Source: Mytilus trossulus | Lineage: Eukaryota; Mollusca; Bivalvia; Mytilida; Mytilidae | Assembly (NCBI RefSeq): GCF_036588685.1 | Contig: NC_086374.1 | Span: 22,250,886 to 22,314,885, forward strand | Length of the DNA: 64,000 nt | Direction of reading: 5' to 3' | Shown: positions 40,141 to 53,300 of the stretch, one piece after another | How the letters are laid out: each line of letters begins with the position of its first letter | How positions within the stretch are numbered: position 1 is the first letter of the stretch | Made by a program: the position numbers and the translations under genes | Notes under the pieces: generated by a model | Databases searched by the model: none | What the model was told of the DNA's origin: nothing | The model's input: only the letters and a program-made list of their open reading frames with translations

Positions 40141-40639
40141 TTTTGGCTTTTAAGTCTTATTGATTTCATATGTGATACACTTAACGTAGTTGAACATTAT
40201 ATAACTAAGTAGAAACAAAATACAGAAAAACATATCAAATATACAATACAATACAAAAAGAGAGAGAATTCTCTCTGTTCGGTCTGCCTGACCTAAACCA
40301 TTGTGGAGTTGTCTCATTGGCAATCATACCACATTTTCTTTTTTATATTTAGCGTGACCCTTCTCGTAAAAAATCCGGTGATCGCAATCCTTGGCTCGAC
40401 GCATGGATCTGCCATTGAAATATAAAAAAGAAGATGGGTAAGATATAACCTATTATCTGATTGTACATGTTATACACGTGATCAATATCCACGATTGTTT
40501 ACTATATGGTGACAATCGGTAAACTACGGCTTCAAAATACGACCATTAGGTAGCTGCCATATTTTCACATCATAACAGACGGAGGGGAAAAACTGATTTA
40601 ATTTAATACGATATGTATGTGTAAAGAATGAAAAAAAAT

Positions 40640-41500
40640 CACAGAAGACTTTTATGATATATACATGTTTTTGTTCGCTTTGGAGATTTCGTATATCGTC
40701 AAGTTTTCAGAATTTCAATGGTAACTATAACTATGCAACACTTAAAGTGGACCTGTTTTTGTATTGTTATGAGTTACAATTTATGACTAAAATCAGCAAA
40801 GACCCATCGAAACAACATTTGATACAAAAATTTAACAACACTTTTAGATATTTAGGTGATATATTATCTCTCAATAATGACGACTTCAGTGTGTATAATA
40901 AAGAAATCTATTCTGTTGAAATACTTACAATGTACCACTGCCTTTTCCTCGATGTTGATATCTTATGATAAAAAAGATGATTTTTCATTTCTTATCGTTA
41001 ATTATCCATATTTAGATGGTGACGTTCCCTTGTTACCATCTTATGGTGTTTATATATCTCAACTTGTACGATTCGCTCGTGTATGTAACAACGTGTATAT
41101 TAGATAGAGAAATTTATGTATGACTGAAAAATTATAACACCAGGGTTTTCGTTATCACAAACGAGTCAAAACATTTTCTAAATTTTATCATCGGTACAAG
41201 GACATCATTCGTAAATATAACTCAACATGTAGCCATTTCTTATACGTTCGGGTATTTCAAATTTAATCTTTTATGGTAATATTCTTTTCAAAGCACAAAC
41301 ATGTCAGTATTCACCTAAAAAGCTAACAAACCTTAAATTAAAGAAACTTATTAAGAAGGGATATAATTACGATACTGATGTCAGGTCATTAAAGATTGCA
41401 TATTTTGGCTTTAATCTTGATTCTTATAGGGTATTTGCATCGGAATTAAACATATTTCTTCTTAAACCAGTTGGCATGACACGGGTTATGTTTTTCTCAT
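40640..41500 (+). pseudogene. reverse-transcriptase element relic 1
   Basis: Frames at 40654-40968 and 40940-41107 overlap in different phases. The first contains FNNTFRYLGDILSLNN, in which Gly stands where reverse transcriptases need the first Asp of the DD pair; the second contains DDFSFLIVNYPYLDGD and YGVYISQLVRFARVC. Continuing past a stop, FYHRYKDIIRKYNSTC is seen. These words belong to a retroelement protein widespread in molluscs and other invertebrates, whose class I cannot fix from here. It is dead: catalytic change, frameshift and stops. Confidence 0.7.
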
Positions 41501-41554
41501 ATATTTTATGATGGTATAATACTAAACCCCTAACGGGAGGGATTGTGTTTGATG

Positions 41555-41760
41555 TGCATATATAGAGTAGACCGTTGGTTTTCCCGTTTAAATGGTTTTA
41601 CACTAGTAATTTTGGGGCCCTTTATAGATTGTTGTTCGGTGTGAGCCAAGGCTCCGTGTTGAAGACCGTACTTTAACCTATAATGGTTTACTTTTTAAAT
41701 TGTTATTTGGATGGAGAGTTGTCTCATTGGCACTCCATCACATCTTCCTATATCTATATA
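41555..41760 (+). repeat. widespread mussel repeat
   Basis: Contains GTTCGGTGTGAGCCAAGGCTC, GTGTTGAAGACCGTACTTTAA and GGAGAGTTGTCTCATTGGCA. It recurs inverted at 63800-63960 and in degenerate form at 26935-27150. Confidence 0.75.
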
Positions 41761-42039
41761 TGATGAAGACATAATCTTTCAATCAGTTTAATTGAGGTCT
41801 GGTGCTAAAATGTCAGTAAGTGCGAGTAGTTTTTTGTTAATTTATATATTATTGTCATTTTGTTTAGTTTCTTTTGTTACCTATTCTGACATCGGACTCG
41901 GACTTCTCTAAAGGAGTTAAATATATATACTTTGCGTATTGTTGTGCGTTTATTTTTTCTCATTGGCTATAGGTATAGTGGGAGTGTTGAGATCGCAAAA
42001 AACATGTTTACTAACCCCGCCGCATTTTGTTTAGGGGCC

Positions 42040-42160
42040 AGCTGAAGGACTTTTCCGAGTGCGGAAGTTTCTCGCTGTATTGAAGACCCATTGGTGGCCT
42101 TCGTCTGTTGTCTGCTCTATGGTCGGATTGATGCCTCATTGCCACATTTCCCCATTTCCA
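42040..42160 (+). repeat. dispersed mussel repeat (TTGAAGACCCATTGGTGGCC)
   Basis: Contains TTCTCGCTGTATTGAAGACCC, GTTGTCTGCTCTATGGTCGGA and a CCACATTTCCCCATTTCC end. The same words recur inverted at 46280-46350 and 60715-60765 (GTCAAAGCGACAACAACC). Confidence 0.7.
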
Positions 42161-43439
42161 TTCTCGATTTCTTTTGGTTCAAGAATTGGATAAACAGTCA
42201 ATACTACACACAGCATTGATTATATGAGGAGAGCTTTCCAAATTTAGTTTATTTTTGCACCTTCTAAAGGAATGAGAAAAATGAATAGCAAAATCCAGAA
42301 AAGTTTGTAATTTTCTGAATCATAAAAATGCATTTAAAATTTAATTATCTATAGGTCCTGCCATGCCTTAAAACTTTTGAAGGTGCACTGTACTCAGAGT
42401 ACAACTTGTGGTGTAAATACGGCCATATAAGCCAAAAGGTTATGATGAACCTTAAATGTGGTTGAAGTTCATAATTAGATAACAATACAATTAAAACTTT
42501 TTTTGAGAACAGGGGACATAATTTTTTCTTGTTCAACTCTTAGTTCAAAACCAAAACACCTTGAAGTCCTTGAAAGAATCGAAAAAAACCCTGACAACAC
42601 CATGCCTTAAAAAGAAAAGCACCAACAGTCAAGCAATAGTTCCTTAAAACACAACATAGAAAACTAAAGACTGAGCAACACGATCGTACCAAAAACTGGG
42701 TAGAGTGGGATGTGAGCTCAGGTGCTCCCGAAGGGTAAGCAGATCAGATTCAATATGTGGCATCCATCGTGTTGCTTATGTTAGTACAAACCCGGCAATA
42801 ATCTTATTCGGTATGACACATCCGGTGTGAAGGGGACGGGGTTGTAGTTACGGCATTTCTAACATATCCGAATCATCTGTGAAACGGATATTCCATAACG
42901 ATCAACCAACTCGGGATAGCGACAGTAAAATTTACTAAGGGATGATTTCAACTTGACCACTAGAAACTTGGTTTAATATCCTCCTTGTTAGAATCAATCC
43001 TTTTTCAAGGAAATCATGATACGAAATACAAAACACTGAAATGTCGTATAAACTTGGAGATCTATACTCCGTATGCTGGAGTATTGCTACATAGAAATTA
43101 AAAGTTCACAATATTGATCTTGAAATCATCGATTTTATAGTGCATTTATTCGTAAAATTTTCTTCTTCTGCAAAACCGATGGAAATCAATAGTTATTGTT
43201 AAAAACTGCGTCTATGAATACAACGATAGCTCTCTAAAACAACTGTATTTGTATTGAACCACATCGTCCTAGGGCTAATTTGCACCAGTATTCTTCTCTG
43301 AAGTTCCCAGAAAAAAATGCTATACCTCTGTCTGCTCTGGTTATACCAAACGAGCCTGATGAAGAATTATTGTTTTGTAAAAAGTGTGATTTTTTTCAGA
43401 GGGCATCGTCATCTGAGTAGTCACTACTTCGATACTGGC

Positions 43440-43860
43440 ATGATCTATAAATATTTCTTCTTTTGACAATGTCGAATGCATCTATCCCATAAAACCAGAG
43501 ATAAAGGATACAACAGATATAGTTAAGTCGACCTCATATCTTGACTTGCATCTAGAAATTGACAATAAGGGTCGATTGAAAACAAAACTTTTCGACAAAA
43601 GAGATGATTTCAGCTTTCCAATTGGGAAATTTCCATTTCTAAGTAGCAACATTCCATCAGAACCTGCATACGGTGTATATATCTCCCAATTAATACGATA
43701 TTCCCATGCTTGTATTTCCTATCAAAATTTTCTTGATAGAGGGTTGTTGCTCACAAGGAAGCTATTATATCAAGAGTTCCAAATGGTGAAGTTGAAATAA
43801 TCTCTTCTTAAATTTTACGGACGCCATCATGAGTTGGTTGACCGTTATGGAATTATCGTT
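43440..43860 (+). pseudogene. reverse-transcriptase element relic 2
   Basis: A frame around 43546-43800 reads DKRDDFSFPIGKFPFLSSNI and YGVYISQLIRYSHACISYQ then LLLTRKLLYQEF. Upstream, in the same direction, IKDTTDIVKSTSYLDLHLE fits. It stops at 43798 and resumes in another frame as FYGRHHELVDRYGI. This is the C-terminal part of the same kind of protein as relic 1, without the catalytic region. Confidence 0.7.
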
Positions 43861-43964
43861 TTACAAATGATATTCGATATGTTCTTTACGTCGCTACTAC
43901 AGTCCCCTTCCCTTTCATAAATGTGACCTACCGAATTAGACTATTTACCGGATTTGTTATCTCA

Positions 43965-44200
43965 TAAGCAACACGACGGGTGCCACATGTGGAACAGGAT
44001 CTGCTTACCCTTCCGGAGCACCTGAGATCACCCCTAGTTTTTAGTGGGGTTCGTGTTATATATTCTTTAGTTTTCTATGTTGTGTTATATGTGTACTATT
44101 GTTTGCCTATTTGTCCTTTTCATTTTTATCCATGGCGTTGTCAGTTTATTGTCGATTTATGAGTTTGACTGTCCTTCTGGTATCTTTCGTCCCTCTTTTA
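43965..44200 (+). repeat. dispersed mussel repeat, copy A
   Basis: Starts at AAGCAACACGACGGGTGCCA, continues GGATCTGCTTACCCTTCCGGA and ends TTTCGTCCCTCTTTTA. Nearly the same sequence is at 51585-51825, an inverted partial copy at 42705-42785 and a decayed one at 60075-60215. Open frames across it are by-products. Confidence 0.8.
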
Positions 44201-45339
44201 TAACAGCTAAATTTACAATTTAGAATTATCCGTTTATAAATTTTGAAATAATCAAGAAACAAAGGTTAAACCCCTCAGGTTAAGTTAATTCTAGATGGAT
44301 TTGGCTTTTATTTTATGTCCTTTGTGGTCATATAGGTCTCTCACTGTTTCGAGTCTTTTATAAATCCTTGACTTTAAAAAAGTTTGGCTTCGAGCGTTCC
44401 TGGTGAGATAAATACAGTAACATGAAATGTATATCGTGTTTATATCGTATTGTTTTCATGTATCGTCAATAAGAGACTCATATTGGATAGGTCTAAAACA
44501 ATATAGGACAAACTGAATTAATTGCAACGTTTCATTGTATGGACTACTCATATTTGACACTAACTTTGCTATCGTGTGAAAGTGGCCAATTTTTTCCTTC
44601 TGGAAAATTCACATGTGGGCAAATTCACGAAGGCATGTTTATAGTTTATATATTGGTTATGAAAGGTATATGACAGTTATTTTGATAGTTATTACTAAAT
44701 GGGCATTTTTTTCAGTGGGTGTTTTTTTCAAGTTTTATAGTTCCAGTGTTGTTGTTTTTTAAATGAGTCCTCAACATAGTATTAATGAAAACACCATGTC
44801 AAGAAACAATTAAACCTAAAAAGATTATAAATTAAACTATACCATAGGAGTTCGTACCATAAAATTTTATATCTTCTTTAATACAATGCATGACGTGACC
44901 ACATGTAGTATGATAACAAACTTATGACCAGAAGAAGTTCGGTGATAACGAATATGTGGAATCAACAGGATCAATGAATTTGAAATTTAAACACTAGTAT
45001 TTTTTATTTGAACACCGAAACACTTTCTTGGTAGCAATAACTATGCGGAAATCTAAAACAAGGATCTATCAATTATTTAACACTGTGACAAGTACTCTTT
45101 CTTATGACATTTGATATACAAATAAACCATATCTCTAGTACCGATAATATACTCAGTAGACAGAAGTTTCTCCGCCATAAAATTTAACCATCCTCAGACC
45201 TCCAAAGACTACAAACATTGAATGCAGTTATTAAAATCTGTTTTTCATTCCAACTTTCTACAATCGAAGTATACCGTGGTAATGTAAGAAAATGTTTGAG
45301 ATGTTTTAGTTATCTTCGGTATTTGTATACAACCAATTA

Positions 45340-45830
45340 TTGATGCTGCTTTGTGCTAGATAAATGGAAGTCACGTGTTTTTGTGGTCTGTCCTAAATTA
45401 GTTTTAGTTATCCGTTGTTATTCTGGTTAACATGTCAAAATGTACTACTATGTTATTTATCTTTGTTTTTCTCTGTCTTTTGTATTTTTGCATTTTTTGT
45501 ACTGTATTCCCGTCATGTAAAGTTGCCATTTTAGCGGTATATTTAACATTGCCATACAGCTCAAGGTTTGGCTAACCAAAAAAAACAAACCAACAGGTTA
45601 ATGTTCTGTATGTCAAGTCAGGAATACGACAGTTGTTATCTGATAGTTCGTTTCTATGCATTGCCATTTGGGTTTTTTGTTACACTTCAGTGTTCTGTAG
45701 TTTCGTTGTTTCCCTCTTATAGTTGATGTGTTTCCCTCGGTTTTAGTTTCTAACCCGGATTTGCTTTTTCTCAACCGATATATGAATTTCGGACAGCGGT
45801 ATACTAATGTTGCCTTTATTTAACACTATT
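45340..45830 (+). repeat. dispersed repeat with TCAGGAATACGACAGTTGTTA core
   Basis: The core TCAGGAATACGACAGTTGTTA and the following GTTTCCCTCTTATAGTTGATG stretch are of the mussel repeat type seen elsewhere in the window (compare AAGTCAGGAATATGACAG at 14970). The limits are uncertain. Confidence 0.4.
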
Positions 45831-47313
45831 CTGTAAATCAGCCGGAACTAAATTATCACCATAATGGTGTAATATGCAGGTTTTTTTGTCGTATTTGTAC
45901 CAACAGATAATGGCATACGTAAAAATGTTTGAAAGCGGCTGGCTGTGTTAGCTATCTTTGGTTATTGCTACAACTAGCCATGCCATGATGCCTAATATCG
46001 TTGAGGTTTAGAATACACGTAATAACACAATCAAGTGAACCAAACAAGAATCCAATAGAGGTCACTGTTTAAATCCTGATCTATATCAGATATAAAAGAA
46101 TTAAAGATTCACCTGTTTTATTCGTTACTAAATAGTTTGTAACGAAAGAACAACCAAACAGTTGAATGAATTCTAGAAAACTGCCGAATATTTCTCGTTA
46201 AAGTTAGTGCTTTAAACAACCAATTAAAAGGTAAAATGATAAAATACCGAACTCCAAGAACAATTCAAATAGGAAATAAAATTGGAAAAGGAAATGGGAA
46301 ATGTATCAAAGCGACAACAACCCGACCATAGAGCAGACAACAGCCGAAGAAAGCCTTTTATCAAAGAGCAATATCAGAAGCTCAAACACACCAAACGAAA
46401 GGAGAACATAGGTCATATTCCTGACTTGGTACAGCATTTCCTTATGAAGAAAACGGTAGACTTAACGTGGATTTATAACAAGTTAAACCTCCAACTTTTA
46501 AGTTTTAGGTATAATTGATTATAAAATTTGCTTATATGATAAATAAGTATTCCACTTTGAAGATCATTAGCTTTGGAAAAAACTGGACAAAGGAACGCAA
46601 CAGTCAAAGTTGCTCAAAGGAGTAAGATTTGGATTGTCTACCAGCTTAAACATCTCTGGCCATTTTATTCAAAACCAGTCATTCGCGTCAAGAGTCATAG
46701 ATGGTAACAAATGTTAGGTCTAAAGACCTTACAAAACAAGAAAGAATCAAATTGCGATATTGCCGAAATCTACACTGTGGTTTGTGAAGATGCAATTACT
46801 GTTGTTTGATGTTATAATAGCTGATGGCACCTTTGGTAAAGATCATGGCTGGTTATTTTAAAAATTGACATTATTTGGATAAACTTTGGTAGCTAAAGTA
46901 ACTGTTGTTGGAAGTCTTATATCTATAGTTGATGAAACTTAGGGATGCAAGTTGTGTGTAATGCATTAAAGGGACCTTTTTACGGTTGCAGAGGCAATCA
47001 ACTTAATTTATATTCATGCCAATGTCGAAACTTGATGAATGAATGATATGGTGATTTTTTTATATGTATTTTATCGAGACTCATGTAGTATGTTTAAAGC
47101 TTATATTCATTTCCCCATAGCCAACTTTTTTTTTAATGATTTTAGATTTCGGTTATTGTGTTTCATTCTTCTTACGATTTCTTACTTGTTGGAGATATTT
47201 CACATGTATGTTGTGCTACGGAATGATCAGTTTAAATTAGCTTGTCAATGAATAATAAGACATTTTTCAGATTTTATATTTAAAATTTAATTAATTATAC
47301 ATTTATCACTATT

Positions 47314-47363
47314 TTATCGTTTTCCAAAACCGCTGGTAGCATCTTGTTGGTTCTTCTGTGACT
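47314..47363 (-). CDS. SCO-spondin-like gene: last coding exon
   Basis: Acceptor TTTATTGCAG, then 16 residues ending SGFGKR and TAA. The frame from the cystine-knot exon (phase 1) fits. The tail is short, polar and basic. Confidence 0.8.
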
Positions 47364-50300
47364 CTGCAATAAATAATTTACACATAGTAAAATGGAAACC
47401 ACAACAAGATGATGTATGCATAAATCATTAAAGATAACAACAAAATACTTTATAAATTAGGGACATTTTGTTAAACTATTGAAAAAAATCCGTCCAATGA
47501 CAGAAATCGACATCATGCGTTTATAAAAATCATTATTCAAATCTAATTCCATAATTCAAATTATATTTTGTAATTGACTGGTTATTTATTTGATTAACGG
47601 GTCCCTATCTTTTGGTTTAACTATTGTGCTTCATCTTGGGATTACCTTTTTTTTTTATTCCATTTGTGTTAAAAGTCACTTATGGTTCATCGTATTTATA
47701 CATTTTGTATTCAAATGTTTAGGTTGAACATTTCTGACGACGTTTAAGTCCAAGTAGAAAAATCTATGTTAAAAAAAGTCTTATCTTATTCATTCTTATT
47801 ACATTTATGGTTATTTAAGACAGTTTCTAACTTATTACTGGGTACACTATCACTTATAAATTTGAAAGATATCTTACCAGTTGTAATACATGCATCACAT
47901 TTACAGGCTACAATCACAGGTACACGGGCTTTGTACAGTCTCTTCTGACCGGGTAATCCACATCGTATATCTACTGTCTGCATACCACGTACAGTACCCT
48001 GGCAACATTTACATGTCTGTATACAACCCATGTTATCATACTCCATACCATCGTCCATCATAAACACAGGTATACTACTACTGTTACCACAGCTTCCGGA
48101 GCAGAAGGTTACATTGATTTCGTCAACAGTTTCACAGTCCCCTCGTGTTACAACTCTCTTTTCCGTCTTCAGTGAACATGTTGCTGTGGAAATTGAGAAG
48201 AGAGAAAAAATTAATTATAATTTTCACTATTTGTAACCTTTTCATAAATTCGCACAATTAGTTGTTTCATGTTAATACAATTTTCAACTTGGATTTCAAT
48301 AATAATATCTCAAAATTAAAACATAGACAAAAGAAATCGGGCGAAAGTTAATAGTTACAATGGCAATTTTAATCATCGTATACAATTTATATTCAAGTCG
48401 TGATAGAATGAAAAATATAAAGTAAAATACGTAGAGCAATTAAAACTTACTTTCTTCAGGAATACATCTAGGACAGCACGGATCAGTTTTAGGGTAGGAC
48501 AGAACTTCGCCCTAAAATATTTAAATAAGAAATTAACTCTCCTGATTTCTTTAGTTTGAGCATCAACTTTTGATTTGAATTAACGATAGAACTATATTAC
48601 ATATTGTCAATTGATATTTGAAATTGATTTTAAAACAGGAAAGCAACACACAGGTAAATGTTCAGTTTTCAAAGGAATTATAACATGTAACAACATTAAA
48701 TAAACATGAAGTTAACAGCACTATTTTACATACCTCTTTACATTCGGGGAACTCACATCTTCTGTTACAGACAATATCTCCACCAACACATTGACATACC
48801 TCACAAGCCACTTTGGGGTTTTTGAAAATCTTTCCGGGCTGAAAGAAATACGATGAAATATCAGCATACACTCTTGAATATCATAATTGAGAAGGCTCTC
48901 GAATTAAATTGAGGATAAATTTGACCGACCGAATGAATTTATCGTAAAGAGTCGGAAATTCTGTTTCGTCATCTACATTATTCACAAAGAATGAAAGAAG
49001 GAATACATTCTCATATGCAATGAGACATTAATACAAAAACAACAAACATTCTTATTTTCACAATACATATGAGTACATATTACAAAATTGAGTAAGTTAT
49101 ATATAAACTTTCCATACATTACCAATCTAATATTTCTATGAGGTACCACCAAACTTATTTTTCGCCAAAACAAAGTTGAATTTTAGTGCAAAGGTATACA
49201 AACTTCATTTGAAGAAGACAACCATTTTTCGTATCATATTACATTTCTTTTGTACTGGTACACATACCTCTATTGGTTCATCTGGACTATCAGGATGATA
49301 ACAAACTGAGCAATTGTCGTTGGTAACGCAGTTGCCATTTTTGTCTTCAAAGTATCCTTCCTCACAAACACAGCCAGGGTTGAGTTCTTCACAATCTTCC
49401 ACTGGGATATTTGTGAATCTGTTTAAGCATGTCGTTTCACATCGAGAATGATTGCTCCATTTCTCATGATCTTTGTCACATACTGAAGTGAAATACAAAA
49501 AATATAATTATCTTCAGGCAATCGCTTTCCATTTTTCGTATTTTATTTGAATCGTTAATTTTATCGTTCACAATTGATAATCAATGTATTGTTCAATTAT
49601 CTAAGCCAATGGAATGAAACTACCATCTACTCTTTCAATCTCAATGCAAAATGGTTATATACATATAGTGAACAACGTTAAAAACAACATTCACATATAT
49701 CAACATATGAAAACGATTATCATAAAATTATTATACATAATATACAATGTTATTGTTTTATAATTATAACAGAATAAGTTGTTTTTAGATTAAAGTCTTA
49801 TTAGTTATTTTGTAGTTACCGCAATCTGCAAGATAACAGTCTCTCTCTTCGACCTGTAATTGGTCACATTCTACATAAGTGCTTGGTTGAACGAGATCTC
49901 TCTTTCTTTGTGACAGACCGATACCACACTCTGCATTACAATCAGTCCACTCACTCCATTCGCTGTATCGGCAACCACCTATACAAAATATTATATTTCT
50001 TTGTATAAGTTCAATTTCATTTATATTTCAATATATATAGAAAAACATATATTTTAGAGTATAATTCATATTGATGGTCTTTATACCGATTGACGCAGCA
50101 GGTCTACCTCCGTTCGGATTTCCGTCAATTTCCACTGTTCTTTCGCATGGCTGAAATATTTCAGATTATTCTCGAGTTATAATCATCTTCAAAAATTGGA
50201 AATAACTGTCCCCTCTTTTTTATTTTTAAAAATAACTTTGAAGCTCCTAACTTGAAAAAAAACCAATGCAATTTGTCATTCCTGTTTCATTTATTTTATT

Positions 50301-53300
50301 TAAAATACAAAAAAATAAAAACTATTATTGATTGATGTTCTATATCTGTATAATAAGTTTTACTTACATTCCCCAAGATTACAAGGTTGGATGTCTGTAA
50401 TATTCACATCAGAACACGAACTTTGTTCTGAGGGATCTACAAAGAATCTTGTTCTAACTGATTCACCATCATCACAGGATGCAGAACATTCACTCCAATC
50501 GGACCATTCAGAGATAATGCAGCCTAAACAAGAAACAAATACTACGTGAAAACAATTGTAACTGCTTATCAATATACAAGAAGGGGTAAAAGTATATAAC
50601 TGTCATTTTCTCTACATTTATTAGTTGACTAGGAGGTAAAAATTCATTGCTGCGTGGCGTATCATAGAGCATCTATAAGTTTTCCACACAATGTAATTTA
50701 TCTTGAGATGTTTTGCATATTTTGTGAAAATGTCAGTTCAAATGCAGGATCTTAAACAACTGCAGTCATAATAAAATTCATGCGACAAATCATTGTTTGT
50801 CATAACTACAGTATCATAGATTTTGTTGGGTAGTTGTCTCACTGATAATGATACCACATCTCTCTATTTTATATCATATATTTTTGGCACCCGGGATAAC
50901 AATTATTTTTTGAAAGCAATTGTCTAATATTTATTTTTCTATAGAAAACCCATTTCAAATGATTTTTTATTAAAGATTCCTAAATATTCAACCATTTAAT
51001 AGTATCTTTATTTCTTTTTGTATCCATACATTGTTGAAAACGATCATTATTACTGTTTTATTAGACACTTTGAAGTAAAACATATTTACATGGAAGTTCT
51101 GCGTTACAATCTTCAACTTCTTCATTTCTTCCTTCACATTCATTTCCATCACAAAGGGGTAATGGATCATTGCAGAGCCTAACTCTAGATCTCACGCCAC
51201 CATCGCATGAACTGCTACAAGCTGACCATTCCGCCCAGTCTGACCATGATCCGTTGACTGAGAGGAAGCACACATACAACATTAGTTTAAGAAATATTTT
51301 ACAATTGTTTAATGTTATTTTATGTTAACGATACCAATAATCACTTGTCACTTACTCTGGTCGGGTTGTTGTCCTTTTGACACATTCCCAATTTTCATTT
51401 ATAAATCTCTTTATTGAAATAACTGACAACGATATTAATTTCTAAATAATGAGTTAACGAAATATTTGTATCTGTATTGATTATTAATGTTCAATAAATG
51501 TTTATTTTTCTGTCCATGATTTCCATGAACTGCAATTTCAGCTAAACATTTATTATTGTATTGCATTATATTTAGGATTTGTTATCACATAAGCAACACG
51601 ACGGGTGCCACATATGGAGCAGGATCTGCTTACCCTTCCGGAGCACCTGAGATCATCCCTTTTTGGTGGGGCTCGTGTTGTTTATTCTTTGGTTTTCTAT
51701 GTTGTGCCATGTGTATTATTGTTTGTCTATTTGTCTTTTTCATTTTTAGCCATGGCGTTGTCAGTTTATTTTCGATTTATGAGTTTGACTGTCCCTTTGG
51801 TATCTTTCGTCCCTCTTTTATTCATGTACAGCGGATAAATCATTTTCGTTCTTGTTTGAAACAAGGATAGAATGCGATATTAATTGTTTCTTACTAGTAA
51901 AATACATTCATATATGTTGGGTATTTTCTTATATAAAGGATTTAGGTTCAATTCAACATCTATAATAGCAAAACTACCAAAAAGTATACATCACAATATT
52001 ATGTAATAGTGTTAAAAGTAAAAAAAATGGTAGCTAGTATTTTGAACGTTTTCATTTAAAATTGATTCTTACCATTGGCAACAGGATCCGGAACACAGTA
52101 CGAGTTATGAGTAGAATCACAGTAGCTATAATAAATAATCATTGCGTTATTTACACGATATTCAAAGATCCAAGTGAGACCATACAGTATATTAAAAAAG
52201 TAACAAAACATAGAAAAAATAATCAACATATATCTTTAACATACATTTTGGTATTAGTAAAAGTCTTTAAATTTCAGTATAATACAAAACCTCGATACAA
52301 CTGTCATTAGTTGATTGTAAATGGTTATTTTAGTTATTATACTACATTTAAAGTCGCCACAAGTTTTTATATACCGACAGACAAACTTACCACTTTGTAC
52401 ATCCATTATCCCTGACATCAACTAGATCTCCAACACTGTATTCCTCGTTGTTGTATATACAGTCTATGCATTCGTCAGGTAGTGATGTCGGTGGACTACA
52501 TACTCTAGTTATCTTGTCATCTCCACATGAGTGAGGGTCTCCGACCAACAATTCCCTATTTAGAATTGACGCATCACCAATTTATTAGAATGTGTTTATA
52601 TACAATAACAAACTAAAACGTTAAGAATGATGAAAATACTTGATGCATAATTATAAAAAATTTGATCAACTTTATCTGAAAATGTTATTATTTCGATACA
52701 TTTCTATTCCTTCGATAATCTATCTAAACTAAACTAAACTTTAAAATCTAAGTAGGGATCATTTGCAGTATCTTTACATAAAACAATTTTTAAAAAGAAA
52801 CAACATATTAAAATACCTGTATTTATTCTGCACTCCATCTTTACAAGATTCACTACATTCTCCCCAGTGTCCCCATTCAGTCCATGCGCAACCTAGGATA
52901 CATTTTGATACATAACTGTTTTACATCTCAACTTCATTTTTCATTCATAAGTATAAACCTTAAGTGAAGAGATTGACAGACATCATTTTGCAAATGACTG
53001 TTTATTGTTTTCTCAAATTAAGCTCCTATTCTAATGACAACCCTATCATCTGCTTATTGTGGTTGTTTATTTAACGCACCAAATCAATGTAAATATAACG
53101 GAATTTGATGAGACTGTTATTAAAGTGAGAGGGTTAGCGCTATAGAACCAGGTTTAATCCACCATTTTCTACATTTGAAAATGCCTGTACCAAGTAAGGA
53201 ATATGACAGTTTTTGTCCATTCGTTTTTGATGCGTTTTGTTGTTTGATTTTGCCATGTGATTATGGATTTTCCGAATTGATTTTCCTCTAAGTTCAGTTT

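Larger units (their letters stand above)
36413..40300 (-). mobile_element. degraded L1/Tx1-like LINE, near full length, nested in a mussel repeat
   Basis: The 3' end is a poly(A) tract (T run from about 36414 to 36432). TTGTGGAG flanks both ends (36405-36412 and 40301-40308), an 8-bp target-site duplication. The two flanks join into the common mussel repeat that reads ...TGTCTCATTGGCAATCAT. In the element's direction it encodes an AP endonuclease, a reverse transcriptase and a C-terminal zinc-knuckle-like part, broken by two frameshifts, a nonsense codon and a replaced segment. It cannot be active. Confidence 0.85.
40309..47313. other. intergenic DNA between LINE and SCO-spondin-like gene
   Basis: No host gene is recognisable. 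The stretch holds two reverse-transcriptase relics and pieces of several dispersed repeats (listed separately), with unremarkable AT-rich DNA at 44200-45330 and 46550-47300. The 3' UTR of the SCO-spondin-like gene must start at 47313 and run to lower coordinates; no polyadenylation signal stands out. Confidence 0.5.

Noticed and set aside
43980..44162. Hydrophobic plus-strand frame, and a similar one at 51605-51838
   Set aside because: Both lie in copies of the same dispersed repeat, so the similarity is due to the repeat and not to a gene.
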